NCBI GenBank assembly: GCA_012718935.1
Contig: JAAYBH010000447.1
Coordinates: forward strand, 1 to 41,573
Source of the DNA: Clostridiales bacterium
GTDB taxonomy: Bacteria > Bacillota > Clostridia > Oscillospirales > Oscillospiraceae
Direction of reading: 5' to 3'
Length of the DNA: 41,573 nucleotides
Shown: positions 8,507 to 16,456 of the stretch, piece by piece
How positions within the stretch are numbered: the first letter of the stretch is position 1
Layout: every line of letters begins with the position of its first letter
Translations under genes and position numbers: made by a program
Notes under the pieces: model-generated
Told to the model about the DNA's origin: nothing
Seen by the model: only the letters and a program-made list of their open reading frames with translations
Database searches by the model: none

Positions 8507-9442
8507 TTACGATAATTTCTCATCGAAATGCCTGTTGATCTGCCGGGTGAATTCAATCGCCGCGTTATATCCCATGAATTTCATGCGTTGGTTCATGGCC
8601 GCGACCTCCAGGATGATCGCCAGGTTGCGGCCGGGCTTGACAGGGATCGTCACGGCGGATACGTCCACGCCCAGAATCGTCATGTGCTGCTCGTTGATGC
8701 CCAGCCTGTCGTACAGCATCCCCTCGCGCCAGGGCTCAAGGTTTACAATCAGATGGATGTTCTGCCGGGCCTTGATGGCGCCGACGCCGAAAATCTGGCG
8801 CACATCGATGACGCCGATGCCGCGAAGCTCCACGTAATGGCGGATGAGCTCCGGCGCCGTACCTTCCAGCGTATTGGCGAGCGCCTTGATCTCGACAGCG
8901 TCGTCGGCAATCAGGCGGTGACCGCGCTTTAACAGCTCGATGGCGGCTTCGCTCTTGCCGACGCCGCTTTCGCCCATGAGCAGCAAGCCGATGCCGTAGA
9001 CCTCGACGAGCACACCATGGCGTGTCACGCGCGGCGCCAGCGCGGACTTGATGATCCTGATGATTTCCGACATGATGTTGGACGTATTCTGGCTCGTGGA
9101 AAACAGGGAGACATCGTATTTCTCCGCCGCCTCTATATAAACCTGCATCATCTCCACATCGTGACAGACAATAAGCGCCGGTATCTTTTTCGACAGCAGA
9201 ACCTCGATTTTCGCTCTCCGCTCCTGTTCATCGAACTTGTTGAGAAATGCCGTTTCCATCCGGCCGATCAGCTGGATGCGGGTCGGATCAAAATAATCGT
9301 AAAATCCGGTCAGCTGCAGCCCCGGGCGGTGGACGTCCCCCGTCAAAATGTTCACCTTCTCGTAATCCGTCGAAGGGTAAACAATATTGAGCTTCATCTC
9401 CTCCACCAGGGTTTTGAGCTTGTAACTGTACTCCCGATCCAT
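8507..9442 (-). CDS. hprK: HPr kinase/phosphorylase
   Basis: HprK phosphorylates and dephosphorylates Ser46 of the PTS protein HPr, the sensor step of carbon catabolite repression in Firmicutes. I choose the start MDREYSYKL (311 residues) because AGGAGG lies seven bases before this ATG; a longer frame upstream has no such site. Walker A GESGVGKSE is at about residues 157-165, the HPr-kinase signature ELRGIGVIDVRQIFGVGAI follows, and the C-terminal PVKPGRNLA is present. It is the first gene of the minus-strand cluster, behind a promoter at 9496-9524. No ptsH (HPr) or crh gene is in the window. Confidence 0.96.
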   Translation of the reverse strand: MDREYSYKLKTLVEEMKLNIVYPSTDYEKVNILTGDVHRPGLQLTGFYDYFDPTRIQLIGRMETAFLNKFDEQERRAKIEVLLSKKIPALIVCHDVEMMQVYIEAAEKYDVSLFSTSQNTSNIMSEIIRIIKSALAPRVTRHGVLVEVYGIGLLLMGESGVGKSEAAIELLKRGHRLIADDAVEIKALANTLEGTAPELIRHYVELRGIGVIDVRQIFGVGAIKARQNIHLIVNLEPWREGMLYDRLGINEQHMTILGVDVSAVTIPVKPGRNLAIILEVAAMNQRMKFMGYNAAIEFTRQINRHFDEKLS

Positions 9443-9495
9443 ATATTCCTCCTGCGACGCCAATGATCTGTGTCACTTTAAGTGCCGCTGCTTAA

Positions 9496-9524
9496 ATTGT
9501 ATACAATACCGTCATCATTTGCAA
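9496..9524 (-). promoter_or_regulatory. Putative sigma-A promoter of the hprK operon
   Basis: On the minus strand TTGCAA (9519-9524) and TACAAT (9496-9501) are 17 bases apart. The -10 overlaps the palindrome ATTGTATACAAT, which could also bind a regulator. It lies about 55 bases upstream of the hprK start. Confidence 0.6.
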
Positions 9525-9590
9525 GATTTTTATATACACGATGTCTGAACAGCCTCCGCCAACACGCTCACACTTGATGTAAATTAATGC

Positions 9591-9619
9591 TTGCATTTTA
9601 TCCGTCTGTCTGTTAATAT
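9591..9619 (+). promoter_or_regulatory. Putative sigma-A promoter of rpmB
   Basis: TTGCAT (9591-9596) and TAATAT (9614-9619) are separated by 17 bases and lie about 50 bases upstream of the rpmB start. It is divergent from the hprK promoter. Confidence 0.65.
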
Positions 9620-9667
9620 AATAAAGCTGTTCAAAAAGCAATACGTACACGCAAGGAGGTGCAGCAG

Positions 9668-9856
9668 ATGGCAAAGTGCGAAGTATGCGACAAGGGCGTT
9701 TCTTTCGGTATCCGGGTGAGCCACTCCCACAGGCGCACGAACAGAACATGGAAACCGAACATCAGGAGAGTATCGGCTATCGTGAACGGTACCCCGCGCC
9801 ATATTTACGTTTGTACTCGGTGCCTCCGCAGCGGCAAGGTTACGCGTGCAGTGTAA
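9668..9856 (+). CDS. rpmB: 50S ribosomal protein L28 (zinc-binding form)
   Basis: A 62-residue large-subunit ribosomal protein. The start MAKCEVC is chosen because AAGGAGGT lies eight bases upstream; an in-frame GTG three codons earlier overlaps that site. Two CxxC pairs, CEVC near the N terminus and CTRC near the C terminus, mark the zinc-binding (C+) paralog type. The core SHSHRRTNRTWKPNI is typical. It is a single gene with its own promoter and a clear intrinsic terminator. Confidence 0.96.
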   Translation: MAKCEVCDKGVSFGIRVSHSHRRTNRTWKPNIRRVSAIVNGTPRHIYVCTRCLRSGKVTRAV

Positions 9857-9868
9857 ATCAAATCCGAG

Positions 9869-9900
9869 TGCTCACAGCTCCCGCTGTGAGCATGTTTTTT
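9869..9900 (+). terminator. Intrinsic terminator of rpmB
   Basis: TGCTCACAGC pairs with GCTGTGAGCA around TCCC and is followed by TGTTTTTTA. It begins 12 bases after the rpmB stop. Confidence 0.9.
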
Positions 9901-10015
9901 ATTGGGGGGAATCCTCAGTTGAAAAATCGATTGAAATCGCTTTTTCGACAGCTTAGATCGCTTTTCATGCGATCCCGATGAAAAGGAGCCTTTTTGGTAT
10001 AGGGGAGGTTATATT

Positions 10016-10765
10016 TTGAAAATCGCCATCATCGGCTTCGGCAATCTTGGGCACTCTCTTGCCGAAGGCCTTATCAAATCGGGCACAGCGTCCGGCAAGG
10101 ACATCTGCGTGTGTGATAAAGCGCCGGAGATCCGGGAACTTGCTTCAGTCAAATACGGCCTCTCTGCGACCGACGACATCAATTGCGCCATCAGCGGCAC
10201 CGAAGTCGTTTTCCTTGTCGTTAAGAGCTATGTTTTTGAGGAACTGGCGCCGGCTGTCAACCGGGAGCTTCTCGAAGGCAAAACCGTCGTCAGCTTTATG
10301 GCCGGCGCCCCATTCGAGATGATTTATTCGCTGATCGGTCAGGTCGATCTCGTCCGCGGCATGCCGTCCCTGGCTATTGCCGCCTGCGACGGCGTCGTCG
10401 CCTACACAAAGGCGCCGCCACACGTCGCGGATATCTTTCACAAACTCGGCTACGCCTTTGAGGTCGCCCCCGGAGACGTTGAAAAGGTTATGGCCTTCTC
10501 CTCCTGCGGCCTCGGTTTCGCCGCCTATCTCATCGACGCCTTTGCCGCGGCTGGTGAAAAAATGGGCTTTTCTCCCGAGACATGTACCCAAATTGCCGCC
10601 CGGACCTTTCAGAATGCCATCGACCGGGGCGATTATAAAAACACAGTCAAGGCCGTCGCCACAAAGGGCGGCGCCACTGAGCAGGGTGTCCTCCACATGG
10701 ACGCGTCAAACGTCTACGGCATTATGGCCGAAGCTGTACAAAAAGCCTACGACCGGATGAAATAA
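10016..10765 (+). CDS. Pyrroline-5-carboxylate reductase-like NAD(P)-dependent oxidoreductase
   Basis: The 249-residue protein has a Rossmann N terminus (IAIIGFGNLGHSLAEGL) and the helical C-terminal domain of the ProC family. Known ProC reduces pyrroline-5-carboxylate to proline. Two features differ from classical ProC: the first-domain motif reads VVKSY where ProC usually has VKP, and the late signature reads TKGGATEQG where ProC usually has SPGGTT. Substrate use may therefore differ. The start is TTG, with AGGGGAGGT about six bases upstream. It converges on a glycyl radical enzyme; hydroxyproline dehydratases of that class feed ProC, but the link here is only suggestive. Confidence 0.75.
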   Translation: MKIAIIGFGNLGHSLAEGLIKSGTASGKDICVCDKAPEIRELASVKYGLSATDDINCAISGTEVVFLVVKSYVFEELAPAVNRELLEGKTVVSFMAGAPFEMIYSLIGQVDLVRGMPSLAIAACDGVVAYTKAPPHVADIFHKLGYAFEVAPGDVEKVMAFSSCGLGFAAYLIDAFAAAGEKMGFSPETCTQIAARTFQNAIDRGDYKNTVKAVATKGGATEQGVLHMDASNVYGIMAEAVQKAYDRMK

Positions 10766-10783
10766 GAACAATAAAACACGCGC

Positions 10784-10805
10784 GGCGGGATGTCTTCATC
10801 CCGCC
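10784..10805 (+). terminator. Bidirectional hairpin between the ProC-like gene and the glycyl radical enzyme gene
   Basis: GGCGGGATG pairs with CATCCCGCC around a TCTT loop. T-rich sequence follows on the plus strand (TTAATTCT) and TGTTTTATTG follows on the minus strand. It stands between two convergent genes. Confidence 0.75.
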
Positions 10806-10821
10806 TTAATTCTGCGCCGTT

Positions 10822-13239
10822 TTACCCTACCAACTGGTCTGTCCGGCTGATCAGATCGTTCTGGAGCGAATGGTCCAGCTCCACGAAGTAGGCGGAAAAG
10901 CCGGCGATGCGGATGACGAGGTTCTTGTATTTCTCCGGATCTGTCTGTGCCTCCCGTAGCTGGTCGCCGCCGACGACGTTGTACTGGAGGTGCATGCCGC
11001 CCAGAGAGAAGAAGGTCTCCACAAGCATCCGGAGCTTTTTGACACCCTCGTCCCCCTGCACGGTGGCGGGGTGGAATTTCATATTGAGGAGCGTGCCGTT
11101 TCTGAACGTGGAATGATTGATGGCGGCGACGGATTTGAGGACGGCTGCCGGGCCGTTTTTATCCAGCCCCTGTTTCGGTGAAACGCCTTCCGCCAGGGCT
11201 TCGCGCGCCAGCCGCCCGTCGGGGGTGGCCCAGGTGCGCCTGCCGTTGACCACATGGGTCGACACGGGGTAAATACCCACCTGCCACTGATTCCCCCGGT
11301 CGCCGGTGCCCTTAAGAAAAGCCGACGCGAAGATCTCCATTGATTCCCGGGCGAGCTCATCCGTATAAGGGTTATCGTTCCCGTAGCGCGGCACCTCGTT
11401 CAATATCCGCTGGCGCAGGGACTCATGCCCCTCCCAGTTTTTCATAATGGCATCATACAGCTCCCGCGCCGTCACAATCTTTTTGTCAAACACCATGTAC
11501 TTGATCACCGCCAGACTGTCCACCACATTGGCGCAGCCGACGCCAGAGGAGCCGTTGGAATTGTATTTGGCCCCGCCGTACATGACGTCCTTGCCGGACT
11601 CCATGCAGCCGTCCATGGTGGACGATACGGAGATGAGCGGCATTTTGTCGCGCATGACGAGCCAGAAAAGGTTCGACATGGAGATGTGCCAGTTCACATA
11701 GTGCGTCACGTGTTTCCTATACGCTTCCATGACCTCGTCAAAGGATTTGTAATCATACAGGTATCCTGTACCGAAGCCGGTATTCTCCCCATTCAATGGA
11801 TTTTCGCCGTTATTGATGAGCATGGTGATAATGTTGCCCATATTGAGATAGGTGGCGCGCCCCAGGCCGCCGCAAGCCGGAAAATCGTTGCCGGACCCCG
11901 CCGGCTCTACGCAGCCGATGATGCAGTAATCCCTGGCGTCCTCCATTGTAAAGCCGCGCTCGAGAAGCGTCGGAATGATAATATCGTCGTTCTGCAGTGT
12001 GGGGATGCCGCCGCATTCCATGGTGCAGGCGATGGCCGCCTCCCAGAGCTTTCCCGGTGTGCCCTTGTGGATTCGAAGGGACAGCGGCGGCTCGTGGAGA
12101 TGCAGCCGCCCCATGGCCTGCAGCATGAGATAGGACACGTCGTTCGTGGCGTCGTTCCCTTCCCTGTCGACACCCCCCAGGGACATGTGCTGCCCGGAGG
12201 AGTAGCCGCCGGAATTGACGGCCGCCGCCGTCGTCTTGGCCACGACAGCCTCGGAAATCTTCAGGAAAAAGCAATCAATGATCTCCTGGGCCTGGTCCTG
12301 GGTGATCGTGCCTTCCTCCAGCTCCTTTTTCAAAAACGGATACGCATACTGATCGAAGCGACCCAGGGTGAGGCCGTGCATCTGCCCGTCGAAGCAGAGC
12401 GTCAGATGATAGATGAGCGTCGCCTGAACCGCCTCCCTGAAGCTGCGGGCGGGATATTCGATGATATGGTCCAGCGAATCGGCCATACCGGCCAGCTCCG
12501 CCCTTCGCTCGGGCGTGTATTTGTCAAGCAGTGACATGCGCCGGCATTCGGCAGCATAGCGCTTACTCAGCGTCATCACAGCGTCGCAGTAGATGGCGAC
12601 GGCACGGTAAAACAGATGCTTTTCCGCGTCTCCCTGCATCAAATTTCCGCTCAGTGCTGCGAGCGTCTCCAGCGCTTCCGCCTTGATGGCCGCGAACCCC
12701 TTGTTGATCGCTTTTGAATAATTCGCCGAAAAGTGACCGATAGGGTTCCCACCCGTGCCGGTCCTGTTGAAGGGCAGAATCGTCGCCGTCTCCACCGGAT
12801 AAAATTCGTCGGGAATCAAGGCGTCGCAGAACGCGGCGAGAGAACGAGTATTCCAGTATTCTTCAATAGAGCATATATAGTCGGCGTCCTCCGGATCGAT
12901 CTCGTTATACTCCTCATAAGCTTCCCTTTTATTATACTGTCCGCTTTTGAGTTCCTCCACCATCCATTTGACGCCGCCGTACTCGGGGTTCATGGTGGAG
13001 CCCCGGAAGGTCGGCGCCTGGTTCCCGACGATCAGGTCGTCGTCGCCGACGACGACCGTCATTTTGCTGCAGATCTCCAGCATACACTTGGCCCGTTTGA
13101 GCATGGGATGCTCCGTCTCGTGGGCTTTGTAAAACTCCGTTATAATCCTTGGGCGCTCGCTCGAAAACTTCGGCGTCGTCGTCCTGTAGCGCTCCCTGAT
13201 GCGGGCAACCCTGTCGCTGACGGGTGAAAAAGTATACAT
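10822..13239 (-). CDS. Glycyl radical enzyme of the dehydratase/lyase (PFL2) type, substrate unknown
   Basis: An 805-residue glycyl radical enzyme for anaerobic radical chemistry. The thiyl Cys443 and base Glu445 lie in IIGCVEPAG, and the radical glycine Gly780 lies in IRIAGFSAYF, 25 residues from the C terminus. GCVE is the signature of the dehydratase, choline lyase and related groups rather than of classical pyruvate formate-lyase. The length suits HypD or glycerol dehydratase relatives, but the sequence after the Cys (GSGNDFPACGG) differs from those I can recall. No activating radical SAM enzyme lies beside it; one must be encoded elsewhere. AGGAG precedes the ATG, and a promoter lies at 13279-13307. 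The neighbouring ProC-like gene makes a hydroxyproline or proline-related role possible, not shown. Confidence 0.9.
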   Translation of the reverse strand: MYTFSPVSDRVARIRERYRTTTPKFSSERPRIITEFYKAHETEHPMLKRAKCMLEICSKMTVVVGDDDLIVGNQAPTFRGSTMNPEYGGVKWMVEELKSGQYNKREAYEEYNEIDPEDADYICSIEEYWNTRSLAAFCDALIPDEFYPVETATILPFNRTGTGGNPIGHFSANYSKAINKGFAAIKAEALETLAALSGNLMQGDAEKHLFYRAVAIYCDAVMTLSKRYAAECRRMSLLDKYTPERRAELAGMADSLDHIIEYPARSFREAVQATLIYHLTLCFDGQMHGLTLGRFDQYAYPFLKKELEEGTITQDQAQEIIDCFFLKISEAVVAKTTAAAVNSGGYSSGQHMSLGGVDREGNDATNDVSYLMLQAMGRLHLHEPPLSLRIHKGTPGKLWEAAIACTMECGGIPTLQNDDIIIPTLLERGFTMEDARDYCIIGCVEPAGSGNDFPACGGLGRATYLNMGNIITMLINNGENPLNGENTGFGTGYLYDYKSFDEVMEAYRKHVTHYVNWHISMSNLFWLVMRDKMPLISVSSTMDGCMESGKDVMYGGAKYNSNGSSGVGCANVVDSLAVIKYMVFDKKIVTARELYDAIMKNWEGHESLRQRILNEVPRYGNDNPYTDELARESMEIFASAFLKGTGDRGNQWQVGIYPVSTHVVNGRRTWATPDGRLAREALAEGVSPKQGLDKNGPAAVLKSVAAINHSTFRNGTLLNMKFHPATVQGDEGVKKLRMLVETFFSLGGMHLQYNVVGGDQLREAQTDPEKYKNLVIRIAGFSAYFVELDHSLQNDLISRTDQLVG

Positions 13240-13278
13240 ATATTCTCCTCACGGTTCGCTATCATTACTCTTGCGTCT

Positions 13279-13307
13279 ATTATAATAGAACACACTCCGT
13301 AAATCAA
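13279..13307 (-). promoter_or_regulatory. Putative sigma-A promoter of the glycyl radical enzyme gene
   Basis: On the minus strand TTGATT (13302-13307) and TATAAT (13279-13284) are 17 bases apart, about 40 bases upstream of the start codon. Confidence 0.6.
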
Positions 13308-13351
13308 TCGCCCGGATGATGCCTTCTCTGCGCCTTCCTGACTCTCAATGC

Positions 13352-13855
13352 CTACCTTTCGTGTGTCTGGAAATAATGGTGCTGCTCTTGAAGCAGCCTG
13401 TTGAAACCGTCAATATCCCCCAGCGTCAGGTCGGGTATCTCCACTACATAAGCGCCGCACCGCACAAACTCCGTCCCGTCCGGCAGCCGGCAGCGATATC
13501 CCCGCTCACCCTCCCTGACGTGACAGACGCCGCAGTCTGTGCATGGATACTGCCCTTTCGACCGCAACACGGCATTTCGCACCGCATCTGCAAACTTTTC
13601 CGGCGGGTTCTCGCAGGCATAGAACTTCAGGCTGTAAAACACCCCTCTGTTCCTGCCTACTCTGATCCCGATCTTTGCTATCGTCTGCCTGACCCCGCTG
13701 TTTTTGAACGACAGCACGAGGCCTTTGACATTCTCTTTATGCGGTGTGTAACCAAATTCATTCAGGTCTTCGATGATACGCCTGCAAATCTGCTGATCCT
13801 CCTCGCCCAATTCTGATAGCAAAGCGTCAATCAGCGCCTCCCGCTTATTTATCAA
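13352..13855 (-). CDS. Hypothetical protein with a Cys cluster
   Basis: 167 residues, family not recognised. The N-terminal half is predicted helical with no membrane segment. A cluster CTDCGVC at about residue 106 and two later cysteines (YRCRLPDG, VRCGAYVVEIP) could hold a metal. The start is TTG, with GAGAGGGGAT upstream. It precedes the glycyl radical enzyme gene on the same strand, but a promoter lies between them, so co-expression is uncertain. Confidence 0.65.
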   Translation of the reverse strand: MINKREALIDALLSELGEEDQQICRRIIEDLNEFGYTPHKENVKGLVLSFKNSGVRQTIAKIGIRVGRNRGVFYSLKFYACENPPEKFADAVRNAVLRSKGQYPCTDCGVCHVREGERGYRCRLPDGTEFVRCGAYVVEIPDLTLGDIDGFNRLLQEQHHYFQTHER

Positions 13856-13883
13856 GCCATATCCCCTCTCCGAGCTGCGTTAC

Positions 13884-14024
13884 TCACAGCTTTTTAATCA
13901 TGATCAGGCACGGGTTTTCTTCGCTCCACATTTCCGTCAGCGTCAGCAGCTCCTCATAACCCACGCCTTTAACAAACAACCTGGTCCGCTCGTACGGCGC
14001 GTATTGCGCTGTATCGCTCACCTT
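13884..14024 (-). pseudogene. Short gene remnant or 45-residue ORF
   Basis: A frame between two stops gives about 46 residues ending in TEMWSEENPCLIMIKKL. A GTG at 14019-14021 could start a small ORF, but its ribosome site is weak. The text looks like the C terminus of a larger soluble protein and lies directly downstream of the GNAT gene. It is probably the tail of a gene whose front has been lost. Confidence 0.4.
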
Positions 14025-14041
14025 TCAGGTTTTTTCCTTTC

Positions 14042-14479
14042 TCACTTTATAACTTTATACATGAACACCACATGGTCAGCCGGAGCGAAATCGTTCTTTT
14101 TATAAAAGTCCAGCGCCGGCATATAACGATTCGTCAGCAGCGTGAACCCGGCGAGCGAGTGCTCCTTTATGTACGCTTCGATGGCCTGCAGCAGCTGCTT
14201 GCCATACCCCTGCCTTTGATACTGCGGCGCAATAAAAAGCTCCTCAACTTTTATCTCGTCTTTATTCCACCACGTCTTTTCCCGGCAGAACGCCGCGCCT
14301 ATAAGCGCTCCGCCTTCCCATAACGTAAAACCAAAAAAGCGCGGGCTTTCTTCAAATTCCTTCAAATACCGCGTTGCTGTCTCCATCATCCAATGGTCAT
14401 TCCACGGCGGTCCGTTGTACGCTTCAATCATGACCCGGACGCATGACTCCATATCCGTGCTCATATATGGCTTAATCAT
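14042..14479 (-). CDS. GNAT family N-acetyltransferase
   Basis: A 145-residue acetyl-CoA-dependent acyltransferase of unknown substrate. The acetyl-CoA loop is QYQRQGYGKQLL, preceded by the strand VEELFIAP, and the C-terminal PALDFYKKNDF block is typical of GNATs. The ATG at 14479 is preferred because GAGGT lies just upstream and the family start MIKPYMSTDMESC fits; a longer frame adds 22 unlikely residues. It stands among small genes and remnants. Confidence 0.85.
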   Translation of the reverse strand: MIKPYMSTDMESCVRVMIEAYNGPPWNDHWMMETATRYLKEFEESPRFFGFTLWEGGALIGAAFCREKTWWNKDEIKVEELFIAPQYQRQGYGKQLLQAIEAYIKEHSLAGFTLLTNRYMPALDFYKKNDFAPADHVVFMYKVIK

Positions 14480-14576
14480 ACATAACCTCACATCTATCGT
14501 ATATTTCACGGACACTATATAACAATAATAGCCATTTGAATACACAAATGGCTACTTTGTAAAATAACAGTAATAC

Positions 14577-14798
14577 TTACAGCAGCGCCTTCAGCTCCAG
14601 GGCCCGCTTATACAGCGGGTCAAACTCGCAGCCGCAGCTGCCGCAGACCTTGTCCGCCTCTTCGATGGCGGCGATCAGCTTGTTCCTGTTGCCGCTGCCG
14701 TCCAGCCACGCCTGGGACGGCGCGTCAATTAAGTCCCAGCCCGACCCGGCAAACTTATTCATGATCCGAACCAGCTCTTCCCGCTCATTTTTTTTCAT
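14577..14798 (-). CDS. Small hypothetical protein with CxxC motif
   Basis: 73 residues, no family recognised. GGAGGG lies just upstream of the ATG, which supports translation. The sequence is acidic-basic mixed and helical, with CGSCGCEFDP near the centre of the C-terminal half. It could bind a metal through its three cysteines. It lies upstream of the GNAT gene on the same strand, with about 100 bases between them. Confidence 0.65.
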   Translation of the reverse strand: MKKNEREELVRIMNKFAGSGWDLIDAPSQAWLDGSGNRNKLIAAIEEADKVCGSCGCEFDPLYKRALELKALL

Positions 14799-14923
14799 GC
14801 TTAACCCTCCAATTCATCAATCAGATTTACACTATTCAGGATACTAATAAAAAGCACTATTTGTCAACGAATATTTTCCGTTATGTGGTATACGGTCCAT
14901 ATATAGGATTGCCTGCTAGCGTT

Positions 14924-15025
14924 TCATTTTGCTGCTTTTTCCGCCAGCAGCGTATAAAATGTATCCCATTTGCTCGGCTTGCCGACGCGCTCTTTCGGCA
15001 GATAGGATTTGTTTATCTTACCATA
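14924..15025 (-). pseudogene. Gene remnant (C-terminal fragment)
   Basis: Thirty-three codons are open between stops, ending SKWDTFYTLLAEKAAK. There is no start codon or ribosome site. It looks like the tail of a lost gene; the parent family is not recognised. Nothing else is seen in the roughly 280 bases between the neighbouring small genes. Confidence 0.35.
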
Positions 15026-15082
15026 TCAATCACAAAAAGCCAATTGCATTAACAACCGGCTTTCAGCAATTATGAATTTTTC

Positions 15083-15307
15083 TTAATGTCTGCGCTTTTG
15101 TTTATTTGGCTTCTCCGCGAGCTTTTCAACCGTGACCTGCCTGCCGCTGATTTTGCAGCCCGCCATCGCTTCAATAACGTCATCGGCGCTGCCTTCGGGA
15201 ATTTCGACGACAGTCTGGATGGGTGTCGCGTCGTCAAAACCCATCAGGGCAATAGCCCGCTCGACCTTCGGCGTCAGGCTCAGCAGTGAAAACGGAATCT
15301 TTGTCAT
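15083..15307 (-). pseudogene. DEAD-box RNA helicase collapsed by an in-frame internal deletion
   Basis: The 74-residue ORF starts MTKIPFSLLSLTPKVERAI and runs through the helicase Q motif GFDDATPIQ. It then jumps directly to TVVEIPEGSADDVIEAM and ISGRQVTVEKL, which match the end of the DbpA-type RNA-binding domain at the C terminus of DEAD-box helicases. Walker A, DEAD, SAT and all other helicase motifs are missing. The frame is kept across the join near 15215. GAGG precedes the ATG, so a mini-protein could still be made. A sequencing or assembly collapse is possible; otherwise it is a relic. Confidence 0.75.
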
Positions 15308-15437
15308 TAAAATCCTCAATTCTTATTAAAAGCAAATCGCCCCGTCCGTTGTAAATACCGCTTATATTATTGCAATCCGCCGAACGCTTTATGATGCGCA
15401 TATAACTTGAGAGGGAACTTGCGCTCCCCCGTAACAG

Positions 15438-16454
15438 CTATCCGACCCAGCTCTCCTCGCCGGAGGCATCCTCGCGCTTTTTATCGCGCGCCATCAGGTC
15501 CCTCATGGCGTCACGCGGCGATTTGCAATCGTACAGGACCTTATAGGCCTCCTCGCAGATAGGCATATCGATACCGTTCTGCGCCGCCAGCTCGTGGGCG
15601 GCTTTTGCCGCGTAATAGCCTTCAACGACAGCGCCAACCTGCTTCATGGCCTCCTGTACGGGAACGCCCTTGCCGATCAGGACGCCGGCACGGCGGTTTC
15701 TCGAGTGCTGTGAGGTGCAGGTAACGATCAGGTCGCCCAGGCCGGCGAGACCGGCCAGCGTTGATTTTTTTCCGCCCAATGCCACGCACAGCTCCGCCAT
15801 CTCGGCCAGGCCCCGGGTCATCAGCATGGCGATGGTGTTGTCGCCGAAGCCGAGGCCGTCGCTGATGCCGGCGCCGAGGGCGATGACATTTTTGAGCGCC
15901 GCGCCCAGCTCCACACCGATCACGTCGGTGGACGTGTAGACGCGCATATAGTCGTTCATAAAAACGTCCTGGACTTTCTCGGCGATTTCGTGATCCTCCG
16001 AGGCGACGACGCAGGCCGTCGGGATCTGTCGGCCGACCTCTTCCGCGTGGGTCGGACCGGAGAGCGAGGCGATTTTGGCGTCCTTTCCGAACGTCTCCCG
16101 CAGTATCCGGGAAAACAGGCGCATCGTATCCTTTTCGATGCCTTTCGAGATGCAGACGATGATGCAGTCCCCCGGCAGCTTATCTTTAAACAATTCAGCC
16201 GTCTCGGAAACGGCAAAGGACGGTGTCGCAAAAACGGCGATATCTGTCCCCCTGGCCGCCTCATCCGCCAAGGCTGTGATTGTGACGCCGTCAGGGATGA
16301 CGACACCCTTCAAAAAGGGATTTTCCCGCAATGTCCGGAGCGTTGACGCCTCGTTTTCAAACTTAGACCACAACGTCACGTCATGGCCGTTTTCATTAAG
16401 TAATTTGGCGACAGCCGTCCCCCAGCTGCCGCTGCCCAATACCGAAATTTTCAT
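15438..16454 (-). CDS. gpsA: Glycerol-3-phosphate dehydrogenase [NAD(P)+]
   Basis: It reduces dihydroxyacetone phosphate to sn-glycerol-3-phosphate for phospholipid synthesis. 338 residues. The NAD-binding loop is VLGSGSWGTA; SGPTHAEEV and the catalytic Lys in GVELGAALKNVIALGAG are present; GLGDLIVTCTS follows. The tail after DLMARDKK is slightly longer and acidic. It lies two bases after plsY, which uses its product, and both follow der and the DUF512 gene. Confidence 0.96.
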   Translation of the reverse strand: MKISVLGSGSWGTAVAKLLNENGHDVTLWSKFENEASTLRTLRENPFLKGVVIPDGVTITALADEAARGTDIAVFATPSFAVSETAELFKDKLPGDCIIVCISKGIEKDTMRLFSRILRETFGKDAKIASLSGPTHAEEVGRQIPTACVVASEDHEIAEKVQDVFMNDYMRVYTSTDVIGVELGAALKNVIALGAGISDGLGFGDNTIAMLMTRGLAEMAELCVALGGKKSTLAGLAGLGDLIVTCTSQHSRNRRAGVLIGKGVPVQEAMKQVGAVVEGYYAAKAAHELAAQNGIDMPICEEAYKVLYDCKSPRDAMRDLMARDKKREDASGEESWVG

Positions 16455-16456
16455 AG

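Noticed and set aside
9901-9981. Short basic ORF (about 20-29 residues) after rpmB
   Set aside because: The frame overlaps the rpmB terminator stem and hairpin-forming sequence (GATCGC/GCGATC), and only a TTG after a G-run could start it; chance is more likely.
11425-12534. Long plus-strand frame inside the glycyl radical enzyme gene
   Set aside because: It is antisense to a gene with clear catalytic motifs, and its own text is His/Ala/Arg-rich shadow sequence without family features.
10822-13239. Firm call as trans-4-hydroxyproline dehydratase (HypD)
   Set aside because: Although a ProC-like gene is adjacent, the residues after the catalytic Cys do not line up with those of HypD without gaps, so the substrate was left open.
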